Shown piece after piece: positions 26,390-33,374 of a stretch of 64,000 bases of DNA. The notes under the pieces were generated by a model. It ran no database searches and had not been told where the DNA came from. It was given only the letters and a program-made list of their open reading frames with translations. This DNA comes from Ectopseudomonas alcaliphila (GTDB taxonomy: Bacteria; Pseudomonadota; Gammaproteobacteria; Pseudomonadales; Pseudomonadaceae). The stretch covers positions 682,001-746,000 of the forward strand of contig NZ_FNAE01000001.1 of NCBI RefSeq assembly GCF_900101755.1, read 5' to 3'. Positions within the stretch are counted from its first letter, which is position 1, and every line of letters starts with the position of its first letter. Made by a program: the position numbers and the translations under genes.

Positions 26390-26402
26390 AAATCGCAGAT
26401 TT

Positions 26403-26428
26403 AAAGCCCTGTTTTTACAGGGCTTTTT
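26403..26428. terminator. Bidirectional rho-independent terminator
   Basis: AAAGCCCTG and CAGGGCTTT form a nine-base stem around TTTTTA, followed by Ts on the plus strand and by Ts on the minus strand. It ends the tRNA transcript and, in the other direction, the integrase gene, whose TAA stop lies in the loop. Confidence 0.85.
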
Positions 26429-27440
26429 CATTTCCGGGTTTTGGAAGTGTCGATAAAGTGTCGACGATGGGATTCAGCCGTAGCGCGTCCTGCAGGTGAT
26501 CGGGCGACAAGTGTGCATAGCGCATGGTCATCGTCACAGAAGAGTGTCCCAGGACCTTCTGCAAGGTCAGGATATTGCCACCGGCCATAACGAAGTGACT
26601 GGCGAAGGTGTGCCGCAGAACGTGCGTAGCTTGTCCGGCCGGTAGCGTGATCGAGGTCGATTGCAGCACTCGACTGAAATGCCGGATGCAGTTCGGGAAC
26701 GCCCCGTACTCCTTGAAGTAGTCCAACAGCATTCGCTCCAGAGCCGGCGCGATCGGCACGGTTCGGGTGCGTCTCGACTTGGTGTTGGCGAAGGTCACGG
26801 CGCCATTCTTCACCCTGGATGGCACCAGCCCCTGAGCCTCACCCCAACGTGCCCCGGTGGCCAGACAGACGCGAGCGATCAGCGCCATATGCGTGCAGTT
26901 CGGGTAGTTGTCGAAGGCCTCCAGCAGCTCGGTTATCTGTTCCTGGGTCAGATACGACAGCGGGCGTTCCTGCAGGCGTAACGGACGCACCTTGGCCAAC
27001 GGGTTCGGGTAGTCGATATCGCCCAGGCGATGCAGCTCGTTGAATACCGACTTAACATAGCCCAGGCGGTTGTTCAGCGTCTTGCCGTTGATGCCTTCAA
27101 CCAGCAGCTTGCCGCGCAGGGTGCAGAACTGGTCAGCGGTGAACTTGGCCGCTATCGGGTCGCCCAGGTCATGAGCGATGTTCGCCAGCACCTGCTTCAA
27201 GCGCTTGGAGTCGGCCAGGGTGTGGCCGTGCAGATCGTAATAGCGGGTGAACACCTCAGAGAGCTTGCGGCGGTCCTTTGGCTTGGGTGCCCAGTCGGGC
27301 GTTTCCATCACCTTGGCCCTGCAGGACGTTTCGAACCGTTGCGCCTCAGCCTTGGTCTTGAACGTCTTGCGGAAGCGCCGCCCCTTGATGGGTTCTACAT
27401 CGACCTTCCAGCGCCCGTCAGGCTGTTGGATGATCGCCAT
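26415..27440 (-). CDS. Tyrosine-recombinase integrase
   Basis: A 341-residue phage-type integrase. The N-terminal arm-binding/SAM-like part (IIQQPDGRWKVDVEP) is followed by the catalytic domain with R...TGARWGEAQGL, HVLRHTFASHFVMAGG and LQKVLGHSSVTMTMRYAHL (catalytic R, HxxR and Tyr). ATG 27440 overlaps the stop of the replication gene by one base; an in-frame ATG at 27458 is an alternative. Its end lies next to tRNA-Gly, the usual place for an integrase using that site. Confidence 0.92.
   Translation of the reverse strand: MAIIQQPDGRWKVDVEPIKGRRFRKTFKTKAEAQRFETSCRAKVMETPDWAPKPKDRRKLSEVFTRYYDLHGHTLADSKRLKQVLANIAHDLGDPIAAKFTADQFCTLRGKLLVEGINGKTLNNRLGYVKSVFNELHRLGDIDYPNPLAKVRPLRLQERPLSYLTQEQITELLEAFDNYPNCTHMALIARVCLATGARWGEAQGLVPSRVKNGAVTFANTKSRRTRTVPIAPALERMLLDYFKEYGAFPNCIRHFSRVLQSTSITLPAGQATHVLRHTFASHFVMAGGNILTLQKVLGHSSVTMTMRYAHLSPDHLQDALRLNPIVDTLSTLPKPGNEKAL
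26447..26464. repeat. Left copy of a repeat found near both element ends
   Basis: GTGTCGATAAAGTGTCGA, matching 17 of 18 bases with GTGTCGAAAAAGTGTCGA at 32410-32427 in the same orientation. Each contains two GTGTCGA units. The pair lies about 70 and 94 bases inside the candidate att cores, as arm-type integrase sites would. This copy is also coding sequence of the integrase C-terminus. Confidence 0.6.
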
Positions 27441-28720
27441 CAGATCGCCCTGCCCCACCTTACGTGCCGTTCCTCCAGGATGTTCTTGAGGTGCTTGTAC
27501 AGTCCATCCTCATCCATGCCCTTGGCGGCGTAGTGGTCACGAATCACCGGCCAGCATTCCCAATCCTTGAGCCGGTAAAAACCCTTTCTAGCGCCCACTC
27601 GCTCCCGTGCCAGCAGGCTTACGAAGTTTCCCAGGAACAGTTCCACGTTCTTGCCGGAGAAGCCCCGAGACGTTTTGTAGTTGCGCTTGTACTCAGTGTC
27701 ATCGAGCAGCGAATCGACCGGCAGATCGACGCGGGCGTCTTCACGTAGCAGGGTCCAGATCGGTTCGTAGTACCCAGGGCGAGCCAGCAACTTGAATTGC
27801 TGCATGCCGTAGCGCCAGAGGCCATCCAAGTGCGGTGTGAAGGCGGCATAGCTGTTCGTGTCGATGGCGTTACCGGTGTGCAGATCGACCGAGCCGCTGG
27901 CGAATTGCTGGATCACCGAATGGTGGTAACGCAGCTCGATACGCCACACGGTCTGGTCCCGGTTGTAGTTGTCCGGGTCGCCTTCGTCGAAGCTGTCACG
28001 ACGCCGCCAGACGCCTTCCCAGTAATCGAGCTTGTCGGTGGCCTTGGCCTGTTCGGTTTTGTTGTAGATCGCCAGTTGGACGCCACCGGCAGAGCCGAAC
28101 ATGTAGGTCTCACCACGACCGTAAACGCTGCTTTTGGTCTCCCAGGTAATTTCCTTGATGCCAGAGATATCGCGAGCGGATCGGGCGCGGCAGTGCATGC
28201 GGGCGACCAGATCAGCGGGCGGTTGCCAGCCTTGAACATCCAGGGCGAGATGCACCGCGCATTGGTTGCGTTCAATGTGGGTGAGGATCTGCTCGGCGTA
28301 GAAATCCATGCGGGCCTGGAGGCGCTCGGGCGACAGACTGTCGATGGCATGGGGTGACACTTCGATTTTCAGGTGTGGGCCGATGTTCTCGACTTTGGCG
28401 TTGTAGTTCTTGAGCAGCAGCACGAAGCCCAGGTCGGCGTTCTGCAGCTTGTACTGGTAGCCCGAATCCTTGCTGACACGGCCTGCATGCCAACGCTCCC
28501 CCGCGAAGTCGACGATGGTGCCGGGTTTGTCGAACAGGCACAGCAGCTCCGGCCGGAGCAGGCCACGGTACAACTGGCGAACGGTATCGACGCCGCAGTG
28601 CAGCAGGCGGACTTTCGACAGGTCAACGATACGGGCGCTGCCCGGGTCTACGAACAGCCGGCCAGTTGCATCTTCACGCGCCAGCATGTCGAGTCTCAGG
28701 AAGTCTTTTGGCTTTTTCAC
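27440..28720 (-). CDS. Pf-like inovirus replication initiation protein
   Basis: A 426-residue protein of the Rep family found immediately upstream of the integrase in Pf1/Pf4 filamentous phages. Recognisable segments are GVDTVRQLYRG, GYQYKLQNADLGFVLLLKNY, CAVHLALDVQGWQPPADLVA, YMFGSAGGVQLAIYNKT, WRIELRYHHSVIQQFASG and SGKNVELFLGNFVSLLARE. It should nick DNA to start rolling-circle replication of the excised element. GTG 28720 follows AGGTGA. It is directly coupled to the integrase gene, the Pf order. Confidence 0.88.
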   Translation of the reverse strand: MKKPKDFLRLDMLAREDATGRLFVDPGSARIVDLSKVRLLHCGVDTVRQLYRGLLRPELLCLFDKPGTIVDFAGERWHAGRVSKDSGYQYKLQNADLGFVLLLKNYNAKVENIGPHLKIEVSPHAIDSLSPERLQARMDFYAEQILTHIERNQCAVHLALDVQGWQPPADLVARMHCRARSARDISGIKEITWETKSSVYGRGETYMFGSAGGVQLAIYNKTEQAKATDKLDYWEGVWRRRDSFDEGDPDNYNRDQTVWRIELRYHHSVIQQFASGSVDLHTGNAIDTNSYAAFTPHLDGLWRYGMQQFKLLARPGYYEPIWTLLREDARVDLPVDSLLDDTEYKRNYKTSRGFSGKNVELFLGNFVSLLARERVGARKGFYRLKDWECWPVIRDHYAAKGMDEDGLYKHLKNILEERHVRWGRAI

Positions 28721-28784
28721 TTGGTCACCTATTGCTGATTACTGCGGAAGTTTTCGTCTTACTTTCTGACGTGTTACAGGGGCG

Positions 28785-29159
28785 TCAGCGGGCCGGCGGC
28801 GCGCACCCGCGCTCGTGCCTCGCACGCAACCCCACCGCCGGCCCGCATCCTTCGTCTGTCACTGTCCAGGCGCTCGGCGAGGGGCTTCCTGGGCTCATCA
28901 TGGAGACCCAGTTATTCCCCCAGGCGGACAGCAGCAGGTAGAGGATCAACGCGAGAAAGCCCGGCAGGGTTTCAGGTGTGGGCGGGAGCAGATGCAGGCG
29001 GGAACGCCCAGGATCAGACGTGGAGGTTTCGCGGTGCTGGCGGGCGTTGAAGATCAACACCAAGGGCTTTGCCCTTGTCATCCCACTCTTGCCGCCGAGG
29101 GCTCGGGAGCGCGGGGCGGTGAAGCTGCCCCACTCTCCCGTGGTCAGGCTTGTTTTCAT
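28785..29159 (-). CDS. Hypothetical protein with one hydrophobic segment
   Basis: A 124-codon ORF in the position where Pf phages carry structural genes. One hydrophobic run, [17 protein letters not shown], lies near residues 68-84; the rest is Arg/Ser/Pro-rich. No clear ribosome site precedes ATG 29159 and the codon pattern is not decisive, so the gene is doubtful. If it is not real, 28721-29168 is non-coding. Confidence 0.35.
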   Translation of the reverse strand: MKTSLTTGEWGSFTAPRSRALGGKSGMTRAKPLVLIFNARQHRETSTSDPGRSRLHLLPPTPETLPGFLALILYLLLSAWGNNWVSMMSPGSPSPSAWTVTDEGCGPAVGLRARHERGCAPPAR

Positions 29160-29168
29160 GGCGTGGGG

Positions 29169-29573
29169 TCAAGGGTTCGCTGCGCCCGTGCTTCCGTTCG
29201 CCGGAACGGTGGAGCTGTTCCGACGAGCCGGGAGCGCGGCCCCTGACCCGGAACCATCGGCGGAATGGGTCAGGGTCATACGGCCCAGTACGTTGCCGGA
29301 ACCATGCCGGTCGCGGTGCCGCATCGCCCTGATAGTGCGGATGTTCGTAAAGAACACCTCATTCGGAAAGTCGTCGCTGCCGTTCAAATCCAGGGTCATG
29401 AAGCAACCATGCGGATACACCCCCTCAACGGGCAGCATGACGCCGACGATGTGCAGGCAATGCCAGACGGTCTGCGGTTCATCATCCCAGTACAGTTCGA
29501 CCAGAACGGTCTGGCCGATGTAGCCGATAGCGCTTGCGGCATCCAGGGTCAGGCCAGTGCTAGTCATGGTCAT
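29169..29573 (-). CDS. Hypothetical protein of the element's early operon
   Basis: A 134-residue protein starting [20 protein letters not shown]; the first half looks like a folded beta-rich domain ([41 protein letters not shown]). The tail is Ser/Gly-rich and probably disordered. Its start overlaps the preceding HTH gene, so it is translated in the same operon. An ATG at 29588 is an alternative. Function unknown. Confidence 0.65.
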   Translation of the reverse strand: MTMTSTGLTLDAASAIGYIGQTVLVELYWDDEPQTVWHCLHIVGVMLPVEGVYPHGCFMTLDLNGSDDFPNEVFFTNIRTIRAMRHRDRHGSGNVLGRMTLTHSADGSGSGAALPARRNSSTVPANGSTGAANP

Positions 29574-29772
29574 AGTCCCCCGCGTCAAAGGCGTCCTTTC
29601 CGCTCAGCAGATCAGCCTGCAGGCGGCTGACGTTGATGAAGCGCTGATCGCCCAGCTTCACGCTTGGCAGGGTGCCGTTCTGTACCCAACCGCGCACCTC
29701 TTGTTCCTCAACGCCGCAGGCGGTGGCGAAGGTATCGATGGCGCACAGATCGCGGCCTATTACGTGTGTCAT
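29560..29772 (-). CDS. Small MerR/excisionase-type HTH protein (copy 2)
   Basis: A 70-residue DNA-binding protein with the pattern VEEQEVRGWVQNGTLPSVKL then QRFINVSRLQADLL, a winged-helix motif used by phage excisionases and early regulators. It resembles the product of 29930-30148. Its ATG overlaps the stop of the Arc-type gene (ATGA). It may be the excisionase or a regulator of rep/int. Confidence 0.75.
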   Translation of the reverse strand: MTHVIGRDLCAIDTFATACGVEEQEVRGWVQNGTLPSVKLGDQRFINVSRLQADLLSGKDAFDAGDYDHD

Positions 29773-29933
29773 GGCGTGGGCTCCTTTGCTGGCTTGTCCT
29801 GGGCGTAGCTCGCTTCCAGGCGAATGACGACTTCCGAGTTCATCGAACGGCGCGAGGCGAAGGCGGACTGTTCGATCTTGGCGCGCAGCTCGGGCGGTAC
29901 GCGCAGCTTGAATTGCGGGTCTGTTCGGCTCAC
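29769..29933 (-). CDS. Arc-family ribbon-helix-helix DNA-binding protein
   Basis: A 54-residue protein read from GTG 29933: SRTDPQFKLRVPPELRAKIE followed by SRRSMNSEVVIRLEASY, the classic Arc/MetJ beta-strand and two-helix pattern. The GTG overlaps the stop of the upstream HTH gene (GTGA), and its own stop overlaps the start of the next. It is probably a repressor or copy-control protein of the element. Confidence 0.85.
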   Translation of the reverse strand: MSRTDPQFKLRVPPELRAKIEQSAFASRRSMNSEVVIRLEASYAQDKPAKEPTP

Positions 29934-30148
29934 AGCGTCCACTCCTGTTCCAGTAGCTGGCGGGTCAGCAACGCCACGTTGACCATGGTGCGTTTGCCGA
30001 CCTTCTGCGAAGGCAGGTAGTTACGTTCTACCCAGGTGCGTACCACGATGGGTTCGTCGCCCATGCCGATCCACTCGGCGAACTTCTGCCACGGCATCAA
30101 GGGCGGTGCACCGTGCAGCTTTTGCGGGTCGAGACCTTCCGTATCCAT
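29930..30148 (-). CDS. Small MerR/excisionase-type HTH protein (copy 1), first gene of the element's operon
   Basis: A 72-residue protein from ATG 30148 with IVVRTWVERNYLPSQKVGKR followed by TMVNVALLTRQLL, the same winged-helix pattern as copy 2. An in-frame ATG at 30229 would place the start inside the operator repeats, so 30148 is preferred. It heads the operon running to the integrase and faces the repressor-like gene at 30272. Confidence 0.72.
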   Translation of the reverse strand: MDTEGLDPQKLHGAPPLMPWQKFAEWIGMGDEPIVVRTWVERNYLPSQKVGKRTMVNVALLTRQLLEQEWTL

Positions 30149-30192
30149 AAGCTTTAATCCACTATGTTCGGCATTAATAAGCAACCAACGAC

Positions 30193-30229
30193 ATGGGTAA
30201 TAGCTACCCATAGAGTGATTGTTACCCAT
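30193..30229. promoter_or_regulatory. Operator repeats between divergent element genes
   Basis: ATGGGTA-ATAGC-TACCCAT (30193-30211) is a perfect seven-base inverted repeat. A further TACCCAT half-site lies at 30223-30229, 18 bases after the previous one. It lies between the early operon (minus strand) and the repressor-like gene (plus strand), as a lysogeny-type switch operator would. Confidence 0.7.
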
Positions 30230-30271
30230 CCCCCACGATGGAGCAATTACTACTCAGGAAATATTTTCTAT

Positions 30272-30538
30272 ATGGAAAGCGCAGCCGATAGAGCACGCGT
30301 ATTGATCAAGCTGGTAGGCCCGAAAAAAGCAAGCGAACAAGGCGGGGATTACGAGCGGTGGAGAAACGTCAGCAAGGGCGCTGTACGCGTAAGCGCGGAC
30401 GAGATCGACGTACTGGTGAAGATTTACCCCCAGTACGCCCTATGGCTGGCTAGCGGGAAGACTGCGCCGGAGATCGGCCAAACCAGCCCAGCCTACGACG
30501 AAGCCAACCGAAACTTGAGCCAACCCAACGCGGGATAG
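30272..30538 (+). CDS. Probable repressor (small DNA-binding protein)
   Basis: An 88-residue protein from ATG 30272: ESAADRARVLIKLVGPKKAS, then YERWRNVSKGAVRVSADEID and YPQYALWLASGKTAPE. The layout (helical, a GAVRVSADEIDVL recognition-like helix, then a YALWLASG segment) resembles small phage C-type repressors. It is divergent from the early operon across the palindromic operator, the usual place for the Pf repressor. An upstream in-frame ATG at 30164 would cover the operator and is unlikely. Confidence 0.7.
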   Translation: MESAADRARVLIKLVGPKKASEQGGDYERWRNVSKGAVRVSADEIDVLVKIYPQYALWLASGKTAPEIGQTSPAYDEANRNLSQPNAG

Positions 30539-30605
30539 CGATCACCCAGGAAACAGCTAGGCGCTGGTATGCCCGGAAAATGGAAAGCACTTGTAAGGAC
30601 ACATA

Positions 30606-30923
30606 ATGAAAGCAGCCGTAACCGCCCTAGCCGCATTCATGGCTATAAGTACGTGCATGACAGCGATGGCGGCACCTAGACAAGAAACTGGCTATTACAC
30701 CTCTGAAAGGCGTGAAGGGCTTAAAACTTACAAATCACAAAAACGATTCAATTGGATGACTGAGAATAACCAGATCATCTTTTCAACAGTTTGTATGAAT
30801 GAGAGAAGCGGAAGCATTGAATACCGCGAGTGCCGTAAAAGAGCAAAAGAGTATTTCAAAAGAAAGTGCAACGTAAGCGATGATCGATTTTGCCATGCCA
30901 GCAGGAACTTCAACCCACTATAA
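30606..30923 (+). CDS. Small secreted protein of unknown function
   Basis: A 105-residue protein with signal peptide MKAAVTALAAFMAISTCM...AMA, cleaved near residue 23. The mature part is basic (many Lys/Arg) with five cysteines, suggesting disulfide bonds in the periplasm. GTAAGGACACATA precedes ATG 30606. It is AT-richer than the chromosome and lies between the repressor and the cargo genes. I recognise no family. Confidence 0.7.
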   Translation: MKAAVTALAAFMAISTCMTAMAAPRQETGYYTSERREGLKTYKSQKRFNWMTENNQIIFSTVCMNERSGSIEYRECRKRAKEYFKRKCNVSDDRFCHASRNFNPL

Positions 30924-30941
30924 AAAATTAAAACGAAAACT

Positions 30942-31481
30942 TTACTTCTTCATCTTCCGAGAAAGCCACGAATAGGCTTTATTTAGGTCAACACCTAGCC
31001 CCATGAAATTCGGCTGCAGCATTAAAGGATTGGAGTCTGCGGCCTTGTGCATGGCGACCTGTTGCTGCATCTCAAATTCTCTTCGCGCCTTAACTGTCAA
31101 CTTTAATGCGTGTTGAAAGTACATATTACCCTTCAATAAAACCTCGCGCTCCCATTCCCAACGAATGAGGGACTCCTTAATACAAATATAATCACGCTTA
31201 AACTTTGGATGAGGATAATAGTGCCCCTTAGCTTCAGATATAGAGACGACACCATTATCGATTGCTGCACCCAAGAGCGGAGCAACTGACTCCTCTCTCA
31301 ATACATACAAGCAAAAATCATCCTCTGGATAGTCGTATAATCGACCCAATAAATCGGAAATCGCTTCTTCATCCTTAAAATCGCTATTTTCGTGCACCCA
31401 CAACCTTGTTCTAACAATGCTATCGGGCACTATATCAGGAAACACAAGAAGCTCTTCAGAATCAGCCATCTCAGCAACCAC
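30942..31481 (-). CDS. Cargo protein of unknown function (179 aa)
   Basis: A soluble acidic-to-basic protein of up to 179 residues (a second ATG at 31469 gives MADSEELLVF and is equally likely). No signal peptide, membrane helix or motif I recognise. The C-terminal half has a long helix-like stretch, FQHALKLTVKARREFEMQQQ. Base composition is strikingly AT-rich compared with flanking genes. It is third in a same-strand group with 31562 and 31820. Confidence 0.7.
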   Translation of the reverse strand: MVAEMADSEELLVFPDIVPDSIVRTRLWVHENSDFKDEEAISDLLGRLYDYPEDDFCLYVLREESVAPLLGAAIDNGVVSISEAKGHYYPHPKFKRDYICIKESLIRWEWEREVLLKGNMYFQHALKLTVKARREFEMQQQVAMHKAADSNPLMLQPNFMGLGVDLNKAYSWLSRKMKK

Positions 31482-31520
31482 CAGAATATATTAATCTAGC
31501 AACCTAAATGAAGTTCGAGA

Positions 31521-31551
31521 AATCGAGCGCCTACGAGAGAAGCGCTCGATT
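31521..31551. terminator. Perfect stem-loop between two cargo genes
   Basis: AATCGAGCGC and GCGCTCGATT form a perfect ten-base stem around an 11-base loop. It lacks a following T-run on either strand, so it may be a weak terminator, an mRNA-processing hairpin or a protein site. Confidence 0.45.
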
Positions 31552-31561
31552 AACATCCAAG

Positions 31562-31801
31562 CTAGCTTGAACGCCCTGAGCCTCCACAACAGCCACAAGA
31601 TGAACCAGATGGGAGAGCAGAAACAGTATTTGCTCTAGCCTCAAAAGAAAGGCTTTCATTCGCCATAACAAGCTTAGTACGCTTAATTGTTACAGTGATA
31701 AATTCGTCAGACTTCCCTGAGATAGAAAACTCTTTCTGGTAGCGACTTTCCCCACTATTGTAAAAATCCGAAACCGCCTGCTTTATTGAATCTTCTTTCA
31801 T
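31562..31801 (-). CDS. Small cargo protein with Gly/Cys-rich tail
   Basis: A 79-residue protein with a perfect ribosome site (AAGGAGAGG) before ATG 31801. The first 60 residues are polar and charged. The end reads ALPSGSSCGCCGGSGRSS, a run of Cys, Gly and Ser that looks like a metal-binding or post-translationally modified tail. It begins 18 bases after the membrane-protein gene. No modification enzymes are encoded nearby. Function unknown. Confidence 0.75.
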   Translation of the reverse strand: MKEDSIKQAVSDFYNSGESRYQKEFSISGKSDEFITVTIKRTKLVMANESLSFEARANTVSALPSGSSCGCCGGSGRSS

Positions 31802-31819
31802 AATATCAACCTCTCCTTA

Positions 31820-32272
31820 TTAAAGTTTCTTAATACTATCCTGACTTAGCCTCTCAGCCTCTAAAGACCGATAAAACTGTGTAGCAGCTCTATTTTGCTT
31901 AAGAAGAGTATCGCCACCATGATCAAACCCAGGGACAATCTGACACTTCATCACAGACTCATAATGATCCGTGAACTGATCCCTAAATGTTCTTTTTATG
32001 ACGCCCTCATCTATCATCCCACCTTCACAACAAAGCGCAACCAACTCCAAAGTATTGACAACCTTTATTATGTCAGGCGTTACCGGATCAAGATGATTGA
32101 TTTTCGTCAAAGTCGCCATGTGATCCCATAACGGAATCAACAACTGTCTTTGCGCTAATAATTTTTGACTTTGATGAACTTTATAAGCGACATAAACTGC
32201 TGTAGCTGTAGCCAAACCAGACAGAGCAGCGCCGAGAGATGACGCCATAGCCATTACATGTATAGCTTCCAT
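31820..32272 (-). CDS. Single-pass membrane protein of unknown function (cargo)
   Basis: A 150-residue protein with one N-terminal membrane helix (SLGAALSGLATATAVYVAYKV) and a cytoplasmic helical domain of about 120 residues. It resembles the general build of DUF4760-type proteins, but I cannot assign it firmly. It is first of the AT-rich same-strand group and could anchor the small partner at the membrane. Confidence 0.7.
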   Translation of the reverse strand: MEAIHVMAMASSLGAALSGLATATAVYVAYKVHQSQKLLAQRQLLIPLWDHMATLTKINHLDPVTPDIIKVVNTLELVALCCEGGMIDEGVIKRTFRDQFTDHYESVMKCQIVPGFDHGGDTLLKQNRAATQFYRSLEAERLSQDSIKKL

Positions 32273-32409
32273 ATGCCTTTAAGTCCGTTTATATATAAAT
32301 TAGAATAGAAAATTTGCCATATCTCAAAAAGAACAATAGAGACGATACACTGGCACAACGCCGTCATAGCTAGACGCTACTGCGCCTACACCTGCACTGT
32401 CTAGCTGTT

Positions 32410-32427
32410 GTGTCGAAAAAGTGTCGA
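32410..32427. repeat. Right copy of the repeat found near both element ends
   Basis: GTGTCGAAAAAGTGTCGA, one mismatch from 26447-26464, same orientation. Candidate arm-type integrase binding site. Confidence 0.6.
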
Positions 32428-32520
32428 AAACACTGCAAGGGATAGCGGAAAAATGCCGTCTTGGGCAGGCTACAAGGCCAGTAAAGCCGGGCGTTGCGGA
32501 TCACTGCACAGGCCTGGAAA

Positions 32521-32533
32521 GGGTTCGATTCCC
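32521..32533. repeat. Candidate attR core (13 bp)
   Basis: GGGTTCGATTCCC identical to the tRNA-Gly T-arm, but the following bases (GCCAGCCATC) do not continue the tRNA. The right boundary is therefore less certain than the left. Confidence 0.5.
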
Positions 32534-32590
32534 GCCAGCCATCACAGTATCCTCGCGCCAGTTGCTTCACACCGCGAAAAGGAATTCCCA

Positions 32591-32818
32591 ATGAACGACC
32601 ACAAATTCTTCACCAAACGCAGCATCCAGCTGTGCCGACTGATTCTGCTGGCAGCCACTCTCTACAGCGGCTTCCTGTTTGCACTGTATCTGTGGAGTGG
32701 CGAGTTTTCGGAAGCACTGAGCCATCTCGCCACCACGATGTTGCTCCTGTTTTTCTGGTCGCTACAGCCTCTAGCGAAGCTCGTACAAAAATCCAGCGCT
32801 TCGGCAAAACAGCAATGA
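32591..32818 (+). CDS. Small two-helix membrane protein
   Basis: A 75-residue protein with two hydrophobic segments, LCRLILLAATLYSGFLFALY and ALSHLATTMLLLFFWSLQP. AAAAGGAATTCCC precedes ATG 32591; the frame is open further upstream but without a better start. It lies just outside the candidate attR, so it is probably a core gene. Function unknown. Confidence 0.65.
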   Translation: MNDHKFFTKRSIQLCRLILLAATLYSGFLFALYLWSGEFSEALSHLATTMLLLFFWSLQPLAKLVQKSSASAKQQ

Positions 32819-33374
32819 GCATTGATGAAAGAGGGTTGATTTAAGGATGTTCTGAAAAAGCCATTTATCGTCACTCCCGCGAAGGCGGGAGCCCAGATGA
32901 TTCGTCGGTTCTGGATGCCCGCCTGCGCGGGCATGACGGCTTTCAGTGCGACCCTAATCGCCTCCCCCGCCCAAGAATCAAATCTATCCCCAGCCTCACG
33001 CGACCCGGTTCAGCATCAACAACTCGAATCCGCAGGTGCGCCGCCCTTGACTTGTAATCGTGCGACACAGCGATAGGCAAGGCAGCGACGATCAGCTTGT
33101 ACAAGATTTCGACGCCCCTCTCCGATACTCAACACGCCCGCAAGCACGCCATTAATCGCCTAGCACAACCCACTCCAGGCCTTGAATTTTAGCCACAGCA
33201 AGCTCATAAGCCCGATCTAGAGCGGCAAAGTGCCATCAATTAGCTTCGCCAAGCCTGCCCATTGAAAAGCCCTAATAGCTATACAAACGCAAAATCCTGT
33301 ACAAGGTCGCAGCAGGCCGGGTGTGTGAATCGCGCAAGCCGCGCGGCGTTGTCTGCATCTTGAGGAGTAACCGC
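32819..33374. other. 556-base non-coding stretch with a dispersed palindrome
   Basis: A palindromic repeat lies at 32869-32938 (CGTCACTCCCGCGAAGGCGG ... CCCGCCTGCGCGGGCATGAC), a type widespread in proteobacteria. The rest contains no convincing ORF; CTTGTACAAGAT at 33096-33107 holds a small dyad. The chemoreceptor promoter is presumably near 33280-33350. Confidence 0.55.

Larger units (their letters stand above)
26364..32533. mobile_element. Integrated Pf-phage-like satellite/island at tRNA-Gly
   Basis: About 6.2 kb bounded by the 13-base direct repeat GGGTTCGATTCCC (26364-26376 in the tRNA T-arm; 32521-32533). In order from the tRNA: integrase, Pf-like replication initiator, two small ORFs, two HTH proteins flanking an Arc-type protein, operator, divergent repressor-like gene, a secreted protein and three AT-rich genes. 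Coat, adsorption and Zot-type assembly genes of Pf phages are absent. GC content drops clearly after about 30150. The left end is secure; the right end rests on the short repeat. Confidence 0.75.
32273..32590. other. 318-base non-coding stretch at the right end of the element
   Basis: Contains the right-hand GTGTCGA repeat (32410-32427), the candidate attR (32521-32533) and the ribosome site of the next gene. CCTGGAAAGGGTTCGATTCC then CGCCAGC resembles the 3' T-arm end of a tRNA or tmRNA, without a complete RNA. Confidence 0.6.

Noticed and set aside
32408..32590. A longer protein upstream of the small membrane protein at 32591, reading through attR
   Set aside because: The added part has no ribosome site and crosses the element boundary; 32591 has AAGGAA at the right distance.
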